NCBI RefSeq assembly: GCF_001552175.1
Contig: NZ_BCQR01000062.1
Coordinates: forward strand, 1 to 57,729
DNA: 57,729 nucleotides
Direction: 5' to 3'
From: Actinomadura kijaniata NBRC 14229
Lineage (GTDB): Bacteria > Actinomycetota > Actinomycetes > Streptosporangiales > Streptosporangiaceae
Shown: positions 7,594-16,084 of the stretch, piece after piece
Layout: each line of letters opens with the position of its first letter
Position numbering within the stretch: the first letter of the stretch is position 1
Translations under genes and position numbers: made by a program
Notes under the pieces: model-generated
Database searches by the model: none
What the model was told of the DNA's origin: nothing
Seen by the model: only the letters and a program-made list of their open reading frames with translations

Positions 7594-9018
7594 ATGTTCA
7601 GCAGCGCCGACGAGGTCCTGAGCTTCATCAGGAACGAGGACGTGAGGTTCGTCGACTGCCGCTTCGTGGACCTGCCCGGCAAGATGCAGCACTTCACGTT
7701 CCCGGTGGAAAGCTTCGGCGAGAGCGCGTTCACCGAGGGGCTGATGTTCGACGGCTCCTCGGTCCGCGGATTCCAGGAGATCCACGAGTCGGACATGCTC
7801 CTGCTGCCCGACCCGAGCACGGCGGTGGTGGACCCGTTCCGCCAGCACAAGACGCTGAACCTGAACTTCTTCGTGCACGACCCGCTGACGGGCGAGCCCT
7901 ACAGCCGCGACCCGCGCAACGTCGCCAAGAAGGCCCAGGACTACCTGCGCGGCACCGGCATCGCCGACACCTGTTACTTCGGCCCCGAGGCCGAGTTCTA
8001 CATCTTCGACGACGTGCGCTTCGAGACGAAGCAGAACGCCGGGTACTACTACCTCGACTCGATCGAGGGCGCCTGGAACACCGGCCGCGAGGAGCCCGGC
8101 GGCAACCTCGGCGCCAAGCCCCCGTACAAGGGCGGCTACTTCCCGGTCCCGCCGATGGACCACTACACGGACCTGCGTTCGGAGATGGTCGCCCAGCTGC
8201 TGTCGTCGGGCATCCACGTCGAGATGCAGCACCACGAGGTCGGCACGGCGGGCCAGGCGGAGATCGACTTCCGCTTCGACACCCTGCTGAAGACCGCCGA
8301 CAACCTCCTGCTCTACAAGTACATCGTCAAGAACGTCGCGCGCGCGGCGGGCAAGACGGTGACGTTCATGCCCAAGCCGATCTTCGGCGACAACGGCTCC
8401 GGCATGCACTGCCACCAGTCGCTGTGGAAGGACGGCTCCCCGCTCTTCTACGACGAGGTGGGCTACGCGGGCCTGTCCGACAACGCCCGCTACTACATCG
8501 GCGGCCTCCTCAGGCACGCGCCCGCGCTGCTGGCGTTCACGAACCCGACGGTGAACTCCTACCACCGGCTGGTGCCCGGCTACGAGGCCCCGGTGAACCT
8601 GGTCTACTCCCAGCGCAACCGCTCGGCCTGCATCCGCATCCCGATCACCGGGAACAACCCGAAGGCCAAGCGCGTCGAGTTCCGCGTGCCGGACCCGTCC
8701 TGCAACCCGTACCTGGCGTTCTCGGCGATGCTGATGGCGGGCCTGGACGGCATCAAGAACAAGATCGAGCCCGCCGACCCGGTCGACAAGGACCTCTACG
8801 AGCTGCCGCCGGAGGAGGCCCGCGCGATCCCGCAGGTCCCCGGCTCCCTGGAGGAGACCCTGGCCGCGCTGGAGGCCGACCACGACTTCCTGCTGGAGGG
8901 CGGCGTCTTCACGGCCGACCTGATCGAGACGTGGATCGCGATGAAGCGCGAGTTCGAGATCGACCCGATCCGCCTGCGCCCGCACCCGCACGAGTTCGAG
9001 ATGTACTACGACATCTGA
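7594..9018 (+). CDS. glnA: Glutamine synthetase type I (adenylylatable)
   Basis: GSI-beta enzyme, 474 residues, the usual length. It condenses glutamate and ammonia with ATP and is the main nitrogen-assimilation enzyme. Motifs seen: MFDGSSVRGF, the FGPEAEFYIFD metal ligands, KPIFGDNGSGMHCH, the NRSACIRIP ATP site and RPHPHEFEMYYDI at the C-terminus. Tyr402 in KDLYELPPEE is the adenylylation site of GlnE, which is encoded 11.6 kb downstream in this window. The start is set by AAGGAGG at 7583-7589. Transcription should be activated by GlnR through the box at 7508-7545. In M. tuberculosis glnE lies right next to glnA1; here about 11 kb of accessory genes separate them. Confidence 0.97.
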   Translation: MFSSADEVLSFIRNEDVRFVDCRFVDLPGKMQHFTFPVESFGESAFTEGLMFDGSSVRGFQEIHESDMLLLPDPSTAVVDPFRQHKTLNLNFFVHDPLTGEPYSRDPRNVAKKAQDYLRGTGIADTCYFGPEAEFYIFDDVRFETKQNAGYYYLDSIEGAWNTGREEPGGNLGAKPPYKGGYFPVPPMDHYTDLRSEMVAQLLSSGIHVEMQHHEVGTAGQAEIDFRFDTLLKTADNLLLYKYIVKNVARAAGKTVTFMPKPIFGDNGSGMHCHQSLWKDGSPLFYDEVGYAGLSDNARYYIGGLLRHAPALLAFTNPTVNSYHRLVPGYEAPVNLVYSQRNRSACIRIPITGNNPKAKRVEFRVPDPSCNPYLAFSAMLMAGLDGIKNKIEPADPVDKDLYELPPEEARAIPQVPGSLEETLAALEADHDFLLEGGVFTADLIETWIAMKREFEIDPIRLRPHPHEFEMYYDI

Positions 9019-9058
9019 TCCCGAGCCTGGCGCTCGCGGCACAGCACTCCGGACACGA

Positions 9059-9101
9059 GGCCGCCGGTCTCCCGCCGTACCACGGCGGGAGACCGGCGGC
9101 C
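9059..9101 (+). terminator. Terminator hairpin after glnA
   Basis: A 20-bp perfect stem (9059-9078 with 9082-9101) and a 3-base loop, followed by TTCC, 40 bases after the glnA stop. Confidence 0.85.
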
Positions 9102-9213
9102 TTCCGTGTGAGCCGGGTGGTCATGGGAACGACCCTCGCCGGACGAAATCCGATAGGACCGTTTTCCGGCGAAGTCCCCCTTTGTTGATCTTGATGCTTC
9201 TATGCTCAAGATC

Positions 9214-10149
9214 ATGTTGATGCGCCGAACCCTGCGGGCCGTCACCGCGCTCACCGTTACCCTCGCCGTCGCCGTCACCGGCTCGGTCGGCGGTGGGACG
9301 GCGACGGCGCGGGCCGACGAGGCCCAGCCGCAGTCACTGTTCTACAACCACGCCTACGCGGTGGTCGACAAGGAGACCGCCGACGCCATCGAGAACTCCG
9401 ACTACCTCCGGAAGTTCGCCAACTTCGAGGTCCGCACCACGACCGGGGGCGGCATGACCTGGAAGGGGCGCTACCTGTACGGCCGGGAGACCTACATCGA
9501 GTTCTTCGGTGAGGGCGACCTGCCCGGCCAGGACGCCCTGTTCGGGTCCTCCGGGATGGCCGTCTCGACCGAGAACGCCGGCGACCTGGTCAAGGTGACC
9601 GACCGGCTGAAGGCCCTGGGGGTCACCGACCCGGCCGAGTACCGCCAGACCCGGAACTTCGGCGACGGCGTGCCGGTGCCGTGGTTCGACACCATCCGTA
9701 CCACCGGCGACCAGTACGACGCCTTCGACGCCTGGGCGATGGAGTACCTGCCGGAGTACTTCGCCGACCCGCGCAGCAAGACCGAGCCGGCGAGCCACCC
9801 CGGCGACGTCAGCCGGGAGCGCTACCTGCCCGACACCTACCGCGACCGCATGATGCGCGACGTGACCGCCCTCCACCTCGCGGTGCCCCAGCGCGACCTC
9901 ACCAACACGGTGCCGCTGCTGAAGGCCGGCGGCTTCGCCGTCCAGACCCTTCCCAACGGGATCGTCGCGCTGCGCGGCGGGACGAGGATCCAGCTCGACG
10001 CCGTCCCGCGCGAGCGGGCGGGCCTGCGGCGGGTCGAGATGTCGCTCAACCAGTACCTGGACCACCGGCACGAGGAGCGGATCGGCAGGTCCACCCTCGC
10101 CGTCGGCCCCGGCGCCCGCGCCGTGTGGACGTTCGACGGCCCGAAGTAG
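9214..10149 (+). CDS. Secreted protein, DUF5829-like
   Basis: A 311-residue protein with a clear Sec signal peptide: MLMRRTLR, a hydrophobic stretch (AVTALTVTLAVAVTG), then an ATARA-type cleavage site near residue 34. The mature part begins with SLFYNHAYAVVDKETADAIENS, which I associate with the DUF5829 family of actinomycete exported proteins (medium confidence); no enzymatic function is established. ATG 9214 is chosen because the TATGCT -10 element (9201-9206) precedes it by 7 bases. The in-frame ATG at 9202 overlaps that element. It marks the left border of the accessory region between glnA and glnE. Confidence 0.65.
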   Translation: MLMRRTLRAVTALTVTLAVAVTGSVGGGTATARADEAQPQSLFYNHAYAVVDKETADAIENSDYLRKFANFEVRTTTGGGMTWKGRYLYGRETYIEFFGEGDLPGQDALFGSSGMAVSTENAGDLVKVTDRLKALGVTDPAEYRQTRNFGDGVPVPWFDTIRTTGDQYDAFDAWAMEYLPEYFADPRSKTEPASHPGDVSRERYLPDTYRDRMMRDVTALHLAVPQRDLTNTVPLLKAGGFAVQTLPNGIVALRGGTRIQLDAVPRERAGLRRVEMSLNQYLDHRHEERIGRSTLAVGPGARAVWTFDGPK

Positions 10150-10168
10150 GAACCGGACACCGGGACGA

Positions 10169-10222
10169 ACGGCGCCCGGACCGGCCCGCGTCACGATCGT
10201 CGCGGGCCGGTCCGGGCGCCGT
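10169..10222 (+). terminator. Terminator hairpin
   Basis: A 22-bp perfect stem (10169-10190 with 10201-10222) with a 10-base loop, starting 19 bases after the stop of the secreted protein gene. Confidence 0.8.
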
Positions 10223-10291
10223 CGCGCGTGGGGGCGGATTCGGCCGTCCTGACCTGGGTAGGAACCGCGCCCCAGCGATCTGGAGGCGGCC

Positions 10292-10444
10292 ATGACGGAG
10301 CAGGCGCCGGACCGGTCCGGCGACGTCGGACGCGGTGCCGCGGAGGAGACGGACGACTCCCCGCACGAGGACCCCGACGCGACGCGCGAGGGCGAGGGCG
10401 CGGGCGACCGCCCCGAGGAGCTGAACCCCGACGACTTCGAGTGA
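10292..10444 (+). CDS. Small acidic protein (50 aa), unknown
   Basis: A very short gene of 50 codons preceded by GGAGG (10282-10286) 5 bases before the ATG. The product is extremely acidic (many Asp/Glu; C-terminus PEELNPDDFE) and low in hydrophobic residues, so it is probably disordered. No family recognised. It is followed after 21 bases by another small gene with its own GGAGGG site, so the two may be co-transcribed. Confidence 0.5.
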   Translation: MTEQAPDRSGDVGRGAAEETDDSPHEDPDATREGEGAGDRPEELNPDDFE

Positions 10445-10465
10445 CGGGCGGGAGGGAACGCGACC

Positions 10466-10765
10466 GTGAGGACACGGAGGCAAGCGGCGTCGGTGGCGGC
10501 GTCCGGCACCTGGCGGGACCCGGACGGGGTGCGGCTGCCCGCCGGGGAGGTGCACGCCTGGACGTCCGGGACCAACCAGACCCTGTGCGGCCTGCCGCTC
10601 AGCCGTGCCCGGCTGCTGCGGTTCCCGCACGTCGCCTGGCCGGACATCCTTCCCGAATCGGGAGGATCGGCCGACCGGGTGCAGCGGGTGTGCCCGCGCT
10701 GCGCCGCCGCCATGGGCCGCCGCCGCGACGAACGCCCCTGGACGCGCACCGATCCCCGTCCCTGA
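10466..10765 (+). CDS. Small putative zinc-binding protein, unknown
   Basis: A 99-residue basic protein with a GTG start behind GGAGGG (10451-10456). It contains TLCGLPLS early and VCPRCAAAMGRR late. The single Cys, the CxxC and several His (VHAW, FPHVAW) could form a zinc site, as in small actinomycete proteins with a W...CG...CP.C pattern. Function unknown. It may form a two-gene unit with the acidic 50-residue gene upstream. Confidence 0.55.
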   Translation: MRTRRQAASVAASGTWRDPDGVRLPAGEVHAWTSGTNQTLCGLPLSRARLLRFPHVAWPDILPESGGSADRVQRVCPRCAAAMGRRRDERPWTRTDPRP

Positions 10766-11256
10766 CCGGCACCGGCCGCGCTTCCCGGCGTTCCCCGTCC
10801 GCGGGTGACGGCCGGGACGCGGACGACCGGCGGAGCGGGGCCGGGGGTCTTCGCGAGGCCCATCCCCACTGACCCGGGCGGAGTTGTCCGCAAAAGGCCA
10901 TGCGGCCCTTCCCGCCGACCAACGGTGATCGCGCGAGCGTGCGCCGGTGCGTGGTGAAACGAACGGAGCCTGGAGTCCCTCCGCGCGGAAGAACGCCGAC
11001 GGCGTTTCCGGTGCGACGGATCCGCAGGTCCGGGCCCGGCGGCCGCCGTCCGGAGACCGGACCGGCCGTCGCGGGCGAGGCCGTTCCCGTCCTCCCTGGT
11101 GGCGCGCCCCTCACCCCGACGGCCGCCGTCGCGCGTCATCCCTTTCGCCAACGGCCGTACACGGGTCTTTTCCCTGACGTCCGGTTGTCCGCCTTTTCTG
11201 ACAGGGTTACTTTGATCGAAGTCAGATTTCAGCCGTCGACCGAAGCGGGGGTCGCG
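10766..11256. other. Gene-free 491-bp stretch
   Basis: No convincing coding region. The open frames crossing it lack ribosome sites and recognisable products. The last 70 bases are less GC-rich and carry the promoter of the EamA gene. Confidence 0.5.
11185..11213 (+). promoter_or_regulatory. Predicted sigma-70-type promoter of the EamA gene
   Basis: TTGTCC (11185-11190), a 17-base spacer and TACTTT (11208-11213). The start codon is 43 bases downstream of the -10 element. Confidence 0.5.
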
Positions 11257-12213
11257 ATGGCACGGTCCGGCGACAGGCGAACGGTGGCCGCGCACGAGGC
11301 GGTCGCCGCTCCCGCGCCGCCGTTTTCCGGGGAAACGCGCGGCGGATCCGGGTCGCCTGTGCTGGGGGTGGCGCTCCTGCTGGTCTCCGCGGGCTCGTTC
11401 GGCGCCATGGCGATCTTCGCGCGGATCGCCTACCGGCACGGCGCCGACGTCCACGGCGTACTGGGGGCGCGGTTCCTGATCGCGGCGACGATGCTGGTGG
11501 CGCTGATGGCGGTCACGTCGGCCCGCTGGCCGCGCGGCCGTGACCTGTGGGTGCTGCTGGCCATGGGCGCGGTGGGCTACGTCGGGCAGTCGTTCTTCTA
11601 CTTCACCGCGCTGACCCGCATCCCGGCGGGCCTGGTCGCGGTGCTGTTCTACACCTACCCGGCCCTGGTCGCGGTGTGCTCGATGGTCGTGACGCGCCGG
11701 GCCCCGGCGCGCGGCACGGTGACGGCCATCGTCCTCGCGACGGCGGGCGTCGTGCTGATCGCGGGGGTGCAGTGGTCGGCCGACGCGGTGGGCATCGCGC
11801 TGGCACTGGCGGCGGCGGTCGTCTACACCGGCTACATCATGGCGGGCAGCCGCCTGTCACCGCAGGTCGGCTCCCTGTCCTCGACGGCGGTGGTGTGCCT
11901 GGCGGCGGCCGCCGTGTACCTCGGCGCGTGCGCGGCGCACCGGCCCGCGCTCCCGGTGGACGCGGCCGGGTGGAGCGGCGCCGCCGCCACGGCGGTGCTG
12001 TCCACCGTGGTCGCGATCATCACGTTCTTCGCGGGCCTGCGCCTGCTGGGCGCGGCGCCCGCCGCGGCGATCTCCACGGCCGAACCGGCCGTCACGGCGG
12101 TCCTGGCCTTCCTGGTCCTGGGCGAGGGTCTGTCCGGGCTCCAGGTGGCCGGAGCCGCGGCGATCTGCGTTTCGGTTCTGTTCATTGTCCGAGGTCAGCA
12201 ACAACCGGAATAG
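11257..12213 (+). CDS. EamA/DMT family transporter (putative exporter)
   Basis: A 318-residue drug/metabolite transporter with two EamA repeats and about ten transmembrane helices, beginning at LGVALLLVSAGSFGAMAIFARIA. Typical signatures are YFTALTRIPAGLVAVLFYTYPALVA in repeat 1 and LRLLGAAPAAAISTAEPAVTAVLAFLVLGE in repeat 2. The N-terminal 30 or so residues are a hydrophilic extension. Members export amino acids, metabolites or drugs. It reads in the same direction as the KAS III cassette that begins 195 bp later, so it is a candidate product exporter for that cassette (inference). The start has a weak GCGGGGG site. Confidence 0.85.
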   Translation: MARSGDRRTVAAHEAVAAPAPPFSGETRGGSGSPVLGVALLLVSAGSFGAMAIFARIAYRHGADVHGVLGARFLIAATMLVALMAVTSARWPRGRDLWVLLAMGAVGYVGQSFFYFTALTRIPAGLVAVLFYTYPALVAVCSMVVTRRAPARGTVTAIVLATAGVVLIAGVQWSADAVGIALALAAAVVYTGYIMAGSRLSPQVGSLSSTAVVCLAAAAVYLGACAAHRPALPVDAAGWSGAAATAVLSTVVAIITFFAGLRLLGAAPAAAISTAEPAVTAVLAFLVLGEGLSGLQVAGAAAICVSVLFIVRGQQQPE

Positions 12214-12295
12214 TCCGGTTGCGATTAACCGTCCGCCTCTTCCGCGCTTTACCTCGAACGGCCGACCGTGCTTTCACCGGCCGTTCCCATCGGAC

Positions 12296-12324
12296 TTGAC
12301 CGATTTTCGGATTCCCTCCTGACT
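12296..12324 (+). promoter_or_regulatory. Possible promoter of the KAS III cassette
   Basis: TTGACC (12296-12301), 17 bases, then CTGACT (12319-12324). The -35 is good and the -10 poor. It lies in a relatively AT-rich patch between the EamA gene and the ketosynthase gene. Confidence 0.3.
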
Positions 12325-12408
12325 GAACCCATCCGATGAACGCCTGCGCCTTTTCCGGGCCGCGGGCCGCGGCCGCGCCCGCGTGCGGCCGCCGAGGAGG
12401 AACGCTCC

Positions 12409-13488
12409 ATGACCGACTGCCATCCCGTCGCGCACCGGCGCGACGCGTCCGCCGTCGCCATCGTCGGCACCGGCTCCTACCTGCCCGCCACCGAGGTCAC
12501 CAACGCGCAGCTCGAATCGCGCCTGAACGTCCCGCCCGGCTGGATCGAGGAACGCACCGGGGTGCGGGCGCGCCGGGTCGCCCGCGAGGACGAGGCGACC
12601 TCGGACCTGGCCACGGCGGCCGGCGAGGCCGCCGTGGCCGACGCCGGGATCGACCGCCGCGAGATCGACCTGGTGGTCGTCGCCACCTCCACCCCCGACC
12701 AGCCACTGCCCGCCACCGCCTGCACCGTGCAGGCCAACCTGGGCCTGGCGGGGTGCCCGGCCTTCGACGTCGACGCGGTGTGCACCGGCTTCCTCTACGC
12801 GCTGGAGGTCGCCCGGTCCATGATGACCGGCAACCCCTCCCTCCGGCACGCGCTGGTGATCGGCGCCGACACCTACTCCCGTGTCCTGGACCACACCGAC
12901 CGGCGCACCTCCGTCCTGTTCGGCGACGGCGCGGGCGCCGTCGTCCTCGGCCGGGCGCCGGTCGGCATCACCGACCTGGAGCTGGGGGCCGACGGTTCCA
13001 TGGCCGACTACGTCCGCATCCCCGCGGGCGGCAGCCGCCGTCCCACCAGCGCCGACACCCTGCGCTCGGGCGGGCACCTGTTCCGGATGGAGGGGCGCGC
13101 CGTCCGCCTCTTCGCCGAACAGATCTTCGCCGACCTAGTCGACCGGGCGCTGGCCCGCGCCCGGCTGGACGTCGGCGACCTCGGCCTGGTCGTGCCGCAC
13201 CAGGCCAACGTGCGCATCCTCGAACGCTGCGCCGGGCGGGCCGGACTGTCGCCCGGCCAGATCGCCATCACCGCCGACACCTACGGGAACACCGGCGCCG
13301 CGTCGGTTCCGGTCACGTTGCACCAGGCCGTGCGCGACGGGCGGGTGCGCCCGCGCGACAAGGTGCTGTTCGTCGCCTTCGGCGGCGGCATGACCTGGGG
13401 AAGCGCCCTGATGACATGGGCGGGACGCGACGACCGGGGCCCCGGCCACGCCTCCCGACCGACCGAACTGCAGGGGAGCACGCGATGA
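12409..13488 (+). CDS. 3-oxoacyl-ACP synthase III-like ketosynthase
   Basis: A 359-residue thiolase-fold protein of the FabH/KAS III family. The Cys-His-Asn triad is complete: Cys125 (DAVCTGFLYAL), His264 (VPHQANVRI) and Asn294 (YGNTGAASVP), with the 30-residue His-Asn spacing typical of FabH. GDGAGAVVLG and FGGGMTWGSAL are also present. KAS III enzymes condense an acyl-CoA with malonyl-ACP to a beta-ketoacyl thioester; relatives in natural product clusters also do acyl transfer. The house-keeping FabH normally sits with fabD-acpP-fabF, which are absent here, so this is a pathway-specific copy (inference). GAGGAGG-type site before the ATG. Its stop overlaps the next start (ATGA). Confidence 0.92.
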   Translation: MTDCHPVAHRRDASAVAIVGTGSYLPATEVTNAQLESRLNVPPGWIEERTGVRARRVAREDEATSDLATAAGEAAVADAGIDRREIDLVVVATSTPDQPLPATACTVQANLGLAGCPAFDVDAVCTGFLYALEVARSMMTGNPSLRHALVIGADTYSRVLDHTDRRTSVLFGDGAGAVVLGRAPVGITDLELGADGSMADYVRIPAGGSRRPTSADTLRSGGHLFRMEGRAVRLFAEQIFADLVDRALARARLDVGDLGLVVPHQANVRILERCAGRAGLSPGQIAITADTYGNTGAASVPVTLHQAVRDGRVRPRDKVLFVAFGGGMTWGSALMTWAGRDDRGPGHASRPTELQGSTR

Positions 13489-14843
13489 CCGCCGACGTCG
13501 GCCACTCCTACCTCGGCCGCACCGGGCGGTCCCACAAGCTGTACCGCAGGGCCCTGGCCACGATGCCGGCCGGCGCCACCCGCAGCCTGAACTCCTGGCC
13601 GCCGCATCCGCTCTACCTGACCCACGGCCGCGGGTCCCGCGTCACGGACGTGGACGGCAACGAGTACGTCGACCTCCTCAACAACTACACGGCCCTGGTC
13701 CTGGGGCACGCCGACCCGGAGGTCGTCGAGGCCGTCAGCGCCGCGGCGGCCCGCGGGACCAGCTTCTCCTTCTCCACCCCCCAGGAGAGCGAGCTGGCCG
13801 AGCTGCTGTGCGCGCGCGTGCCGTCGCTGGAACGGGTGCGTTTCGCCGGTTCCGGCACCGAGGCGGTCATGTTCGCGCTGCGCCTGGCCCGCGCGCACAC
13901 CGGGCGTTCGCGCATCGCCAAGATGGAGGGCGGGTTCCACGGAACCCACGACGACGTGGCCGTCAGCGTCCGGCCCTCGCCCGGCTCCTGGGGGCCGGCG
14001 CACGCGCCGGCGTCCACCGCCGACATGGCCGGACTGCCCGACGGCTGCCCGGACCGCGTGCTGGTGCTGCCGTTCAACGACGTCGCGTCCACCACCGCCC
14101 TGCTGCGCCGCCACCACCGCGACCTCGCCGCGGTCATCGTCGAGCCGATCCTGGGCGTGGGCGGCATGCTGCCCGCGACCGGGGAGTACCTGGCGGCGCT
14201 GCGCGCGCTGTGCACCGAGCTGGGCATCGTGCTGATCTTCGACGAGGTCATCACCCTGCGGGTCTCCCCCGGCGGGGCCCAGGCCGCCTACGGGGTGCGC
14301 CCCGACCTGACGGTGATGGGCAAGGTCATCGGCGGCGGGCTCCCCATCGGCGCCTACGGCGGGCGCGACGACCTGATGAGCCAGCTCGAACCCCAGGGCG
14401 GCACCGATGTCTACGACGCCCGCTCCGGCGGTCCCCGCCTCTACCAGGGCGGCACCTTCACCGGCAATCCCTGCAGCCTCGCCGCCGGGCTGGTCACCCT
14501 GCGGCGTCTCACCCCGCGGGTCCAGAACGAGCTGGCCGCCAAGGGCGACCAGCTGCGGGGCGCGCTCGCCCGCCGCATCGCCGACGGCGGGCTGGCCGCC
14601 GCGGTCACCGGTCACTCCTCCCTGTTCAACATCCATGTCGGCGTCACCGACGTCACCGGGTTCCGCGACGTCCGCCGCGTGGACGCCGCCGCGCAGCAGG
14701 CGCTGTTCCTGGACCTGCTGACCGAGGGGTTCATCATCGCCCCGCGCGGGATGGGCGCCGTCTCCACCGCCACCGACCGCGCCGACATCGACGCCTTCGT
14801 CGACGCGGTCATCGCCGCGCTGACCCGCCTCGCCGCCCCCTGA
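13485..14843 (+). CDS. Class III aminotransferase (glutamate-1-semialdehyde aminomutase-like)
   Basis: A 452-residue fold-type I PLP enzyme. PLP contacts seen: GSGTEAVMFALRLAR, Asp253 in LIFDEVI and the Schiff-base Lys280 in VMGKVIGGGLPIGAYGG. It resembles glutamate-1-semialdehyde 2,1-aminomutase, but with no heme genes near it is unlikely to serve tetrapyrrole synthesis. The aminotransferase domains that make beta-amino fatty acids in mycosubtilin-type synthetases belong to the same group. A beta-ketoacyl thioester from the ketosynthase is therefore a possible substrate (inference). It overlaps the ketosynthase gene by 4 bases, implying translational coupling. Confidence 0.9.
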   Translation: MTADVGHSYLGRTGRSHKLYRRALATMPAGATRSLNSWPPHPLYLTHGRGSRVTDVDGNEYVDLLNNYTALVLGHADPEVVEAVSAAAARGTSFSFSTPQESELAELLCARVPSLERVRFAGSGTEAVMFALRLARAHTGRSRIAKMEGGFHGTHDDVAVSVRPSPGSWGPAHAPASTADMAGLPDGCPDRVLVLPFNDVASTTALLRRHHRDLAAVIVEPILGVGGMLPATGEYLAALRALCTELGIVLIFDEVITLRVSPGGAQAAYGVRPDLTVMGKVIGGGLPIGAYGGRDDLMSQLEPQGGTDVYDARSGGPRLYQGGTFTGNPCSLAAGLVTLRRLTPRVQNELAAKGDQLRGALARRIADGGLAAAVTGHSSLFNIHVGVTDVTGFRDVRRVDAAAQQALFLDLLTEGFIIAPRGMGAVSTATDRADIDAFVDAVIAALTRLAAP

Positions 14844-14876
14844 CGGACCGCACCCGCCCGCGAAGGAGTGCCGACC

Positions 14877-16058
14877 ATGCAATGGACCCCCGACCAGCGG
14901 CGACGCCGCCGCCACTTCCACGATTTCGCCGCGCGCGTCATCGCCCCCGGCAGCGCCGGACGCGACCGCGCGGCGGCCTTCGACCGCTCCCTCTGGCAGG
15001 CCCTGGCCGACGAGGGCTTCTGGGCCGCCCGCGTGCCCGCCGAGTACGGCGGCTCCGGCGGCGACCTGTGGGACTTCCTCGCCGGGTTCGAGGGCCTGGC
15101 CCTGGGCGCCGACGACTGCGGCTTCGTCCTGTCGGCCGTCGCCCACGCCGGGTTCATCCAGCTCCTGCTCGACCACGGCACCCACGAGCAGCGGGCCGAC
15201 CTGCTGCCCCGCCTGGTCGGCGGCGCGGTCGGCGCGACCGCCGCCACCGAACCGGGCGGCGGCTCCCACGTGGCCGCCATCACCACCAGCGCCGTCCGCC
15301 GCGACGGCGGCTACCTGCTGTCCGGTTCCAAGTCCCACATCACCAACGCCCCCGTCGCCGACCTCATGCTGATCGTGGGACGCGTCCCCGAGGCGGGCGG
15401 CCACGACATCACCCTGTTCGTCATCGACGCCGGGCAGCCCGGGGTCGAACGCGGCAAGGCCGAGGAGCTGCTCGGCCAGCGGACCAGCCCCACCGGCGCC
15501 ATCGAGATGGACCACGTCCCCGTCGGCCCCGACCGCGTCATCGCCGGCGTCGGCCAGGGGCTGGAGACGCTCTACTCCTTCCTGGCCTTCGACCGCCTCA
15601 TGTACGGCGTCGTCGCGGCCACCCAGCTGGAGAACATGATCGACCTCGCCCGCCGGCACGTCACGACCCGGCGCGCCTTCGGCGCCCCGCTGGCGGAGCA
15701 CCAGTTCATCCAGGACAAGCTCGTCGACATGAAGGTCACGCTGGAGGCCAGCCGCCATCTGGCCTACGCCACCGTCGCCGCCCTCCTGCGCGACGACCCC
15801 GACCTCGGCTCGCTGGCCTCCTGCACCAAGCTCACCGCGTCCGAGGGACTGGTCCGCGCCGGCACCGAGCTCATCCAGATCTTCGGGCACCTGGGCTTCC
15901 GGACCGACCAGGGCGTCGAGCGCTACCTGCGCGACGCCGTGGCGTTCCGCATCGCCGGCGGCACCACCGAGATGCAGAAGAAGAACATCATCAAGTTCCT
16001 GCTGCGGCCCCGGCCCGCCTCGGACCCGGCGCGCGAACCCGTCCCGGCACCGTCCTGA
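14877..16058 (+). CDS. Acyl-CoA dehydrogenase family protein
   Basis: A 393-residue flavoprotein of the acyl-CoA dehydrogenase family. N-terminal helical domain with VPAEYGGSGGDLWD; middle beta domain with TEPGGGSHVAAITTSAVRRDGGYLLSG split by the FAD site; C-terminal helices with TTRRAFGAPLAEHQFIQDKLVDM. At the end GGTTEMQKKNII replaces the medium/short-chain E-G-T motif, so Gly occupies the site of the usual catalytic Glu; isovaleryl-CoA-type enzymes also lack it there. It probably desaturates an acyl or amino-acyl thioester. ATG 14877 fits GAAGGAG at 14862-14868; the GTG at 14868 lies inside that site. Confidence 0.9.
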   Translation: MQWTPDQRRRRRHFHDFAARVIAPGSAGRDRAAAFDRSLWQALADEGFWAARVPAEYGGSGGDLWDFLAGFEGLALGADDCGFVLSAVAHAGFIQLLLDHGTHEQRADLLPRLVGGAVGATAATEPGGGSHVAAITTSAVRRDGGYLLSGSKSHITNAPVADLMLIVGRVPEAGGHDITLFVIDAGQPGVERGKAEELLGQRTSPTGAIEMDHVPVGPDRVIAGVGQGLETLYSFLAFDRLMYGVVAATQLENMIDLARRHVTTRRAFGAPLAEHQFIQDKLVDMKVTLEASRHLAYATVAALLRDDPDLGSLASCTKLTASEGLVRAGTELIQIFGHLGFRTDQGVERYLRDAVAFRIAGGTTEMQKKNIIKFLLRPRPASDPAREPVPAPS

Positions 16059-16084
16059 GATCCGCCGTCCCGAAGGAGAACCCC

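Noticed and set aside
9334..11454. 706-residue minus-strand open frame
   Set aside because: Covers the secreted protein and two small genes with strong ribosome sites; its translation is repetitive and unrecognisable.
12409..14843. House-keeping fatty acid (fabH) or tetrapyrrole (hemL) genes
   Set aside because: No fabD/acpP/fabF or hem genes nearby; tight linkage to an acyl-CoA dehydrogenase and thioesterase points to a dedicated pathway.
14868..14876. GTG 14868 as start of the acyl-CoA dehydrogenase
   Set aside because: It sits inside the GAAGGAG ribosome site used by ATG 14877.
13281..15890. 869-residue minus-strand open frame opposite the cassette
   Set aside because: Gly/Ala/Val/Asp-rich shadow of the aminotransferase and acyl-CoA dehydrogenase genes; no motif.
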